13,288 nt of DNA from an uncultured Collinsella sp. (GTDB lineage: Bacteria; Actinomycetota; Coriobacteriia; Coriobacteriales; Coriobacteriaceae), in NCBI GenBank assembly GCA_900557505.1, contig USTC01000009.1, forward strand, positions 1 through 13,288. The letters run 5' to 3'. The position numbers were made by a program, and so were the translations under genes. Shown in pieces: positions 12,686-13,288 of this stretch; within the stretch, counting starts at the first letter, position 1, and each line of letters opens with the position of its first letter. The notes beneath the pieces were generated by a model. The model made no database searches and was not told the origin of the DNA. It worked only from the letters and a program-made list of their open reading frames with translations.

Positions 12686-13288
12686 CTACACCGGGCACGC
12701 CACTGTGGGCAAGCCTCGTCGCTCGTCAAAGCCAAAGACGATATTGGCGCACTGGACCGCTTGGCCCGCAGCGCCCTTGCACAGATTGTCGATGGCGCCC
12801 GTCGCCACCAGCACGCCCGCGCGCTTGTTGAGCGCGAGGCCAATCTGGGCGGCGTTGGTGCCGACGACCGAAGCCGTCTTGGGCTGCTGACCGGCATCGA
12901 GCACGCGCACGAAGGTGCGACCAGCGTAGAACTGCTTGTAATAGTCGACAACGTCCTCAAGGGTCAAGGTATCGATAGCCTGCGGCGTAAGCGGCATCGT
13001 CACCGTGGAGAGCAGGCCGCGCTTGAGCGGTGCCAGATGCGGGGTAAAGACGACGCGATCGGTTAAGCCAAGGATTTGCTCAATCTCGGGCGTGTGGCGA
13101 TGTTTACCCACGCCATAGGCTTCTAGGTTCTCGTCCGCACTGCAAAAGTGGGTGCGGGCGTTGCAGGACTTGCCGGCACCCGTCACACCGCTGATGGCAT
13201 CGACGATCACAGGGCCACTCTGGGCAACCCAGCCGGCACGCTCGGCAGGAGCGGCAGCAAGGCTCGTTGCGGTGGGATAGCAGCCGGC
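12686..13288 (-). CDS. argC: N-acetyl-gamma-glutamyl-phosphate reductase, partial
   Basis: ArgC reduces N-acetylglutamyl phosphate to the semialdehyde with NADPH. Only the C-terminal 200 residues are in the window, because the frame is open to the right edge, and roughly 145 N-terminal residues (the NADP-binding part) lie outside. The first visible residues, AGCYPTATSLA, contain the catalytic cysteine (codon 13280-13282). Further on are ISGVTGAGK, YGVGKHRHTPEIEQ, FTPHLAPLKRG and the C-terminal AIDNLCKGAAGQAVQ with GFDERRGLP. An internal ATC-preceded start at 13210 is not the real start. It is the first gene of argCJBD, so the operon promoter and any ArgR site lie beyond the window. Confidence 0.96.
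   Translation of the reverse strand, partial: AGCYPTATSLAAAPAERAGWVAQSGPVIVDAISGVTGAGKSCNARTHFCSADENLEAYGVGKHRHTPEIEQILGLTDRVVFTPHLAPLKRGLLSTVTMPLTPQAIDTLTLEDVVDYYKQFYAGRTFVRVLDAGQQPKTASVVGTNAAQIGLALNKRAGVLVATGAIDNLCKGAAGQAVQCANIVFGFDERRGLPTVACPV

Overview
The window is chromosomal DNA from a high-GC bacterium. Gene content, codon use and repeat style fit a gut Coriobacteriia, most likely Collinsella or a close relative; that assignment is an inference, since no 16S or other marker gene is present. Every protein gene reads on the minus strand, and the one certain plus-strand gene is a tRNA. In order of transcription (right to left) the layout is: argC (5' end cut off by the window edge), argJ, argB, argD; a 612-base non-coding stretch with tRNA-Val at its far end on the plus strand; asnB; murE; a frameshifted HAD phosphatase gene; murI; rph; rdgB; dtd; veg.

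The right third is the arginine operon. ArgC, ArgJ, ArgB and ArgD turn N-acetylglutamyl intermediates into ornithine, with ArgJ recycling the acetyl group. The argC-argJ gap holds a stem followed by six T residues that could act as an internal terminator or attenuator.

The centre (about 8160-8867) is the unusual part. tRNA-Val(UAC) is followed by its own terminator. A 90-base block (tRNA 3' end, terminator, inverted T-arm-like motif) then occurs a second time exactly 187 bases away, with the two terminator stems changed in sequence but kept as hairpins. Next comes an AT-rich stretch bounded by 32-base imperfect inverted repeats, which looks like a small non-coding mobile element or its remnant, and then a long three-part stem.

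The left half is cell-wall and housekeeping: a glutamine-dependent asparagine synthase family protein, MurE with a substrate motif unlike the meso-DAP type, glutamate racemase, RNase PH, the ITP/XTP pyrophosphatase RdgB, the D-aminoacyl-tRNA deacylase Dtd and a Veg-family protein. rdgB and dtd are three bases apart and probably translationally coupled. The asnB terminator T-run runs straight into the -35 box of the murE promoter. I found no CRISPR array, transposase, toxin-antitoxin pair or defence gene. The best candidates for something undescribed are the tRNA-linked repeat modules and the AT-rich inverted-repeat element.
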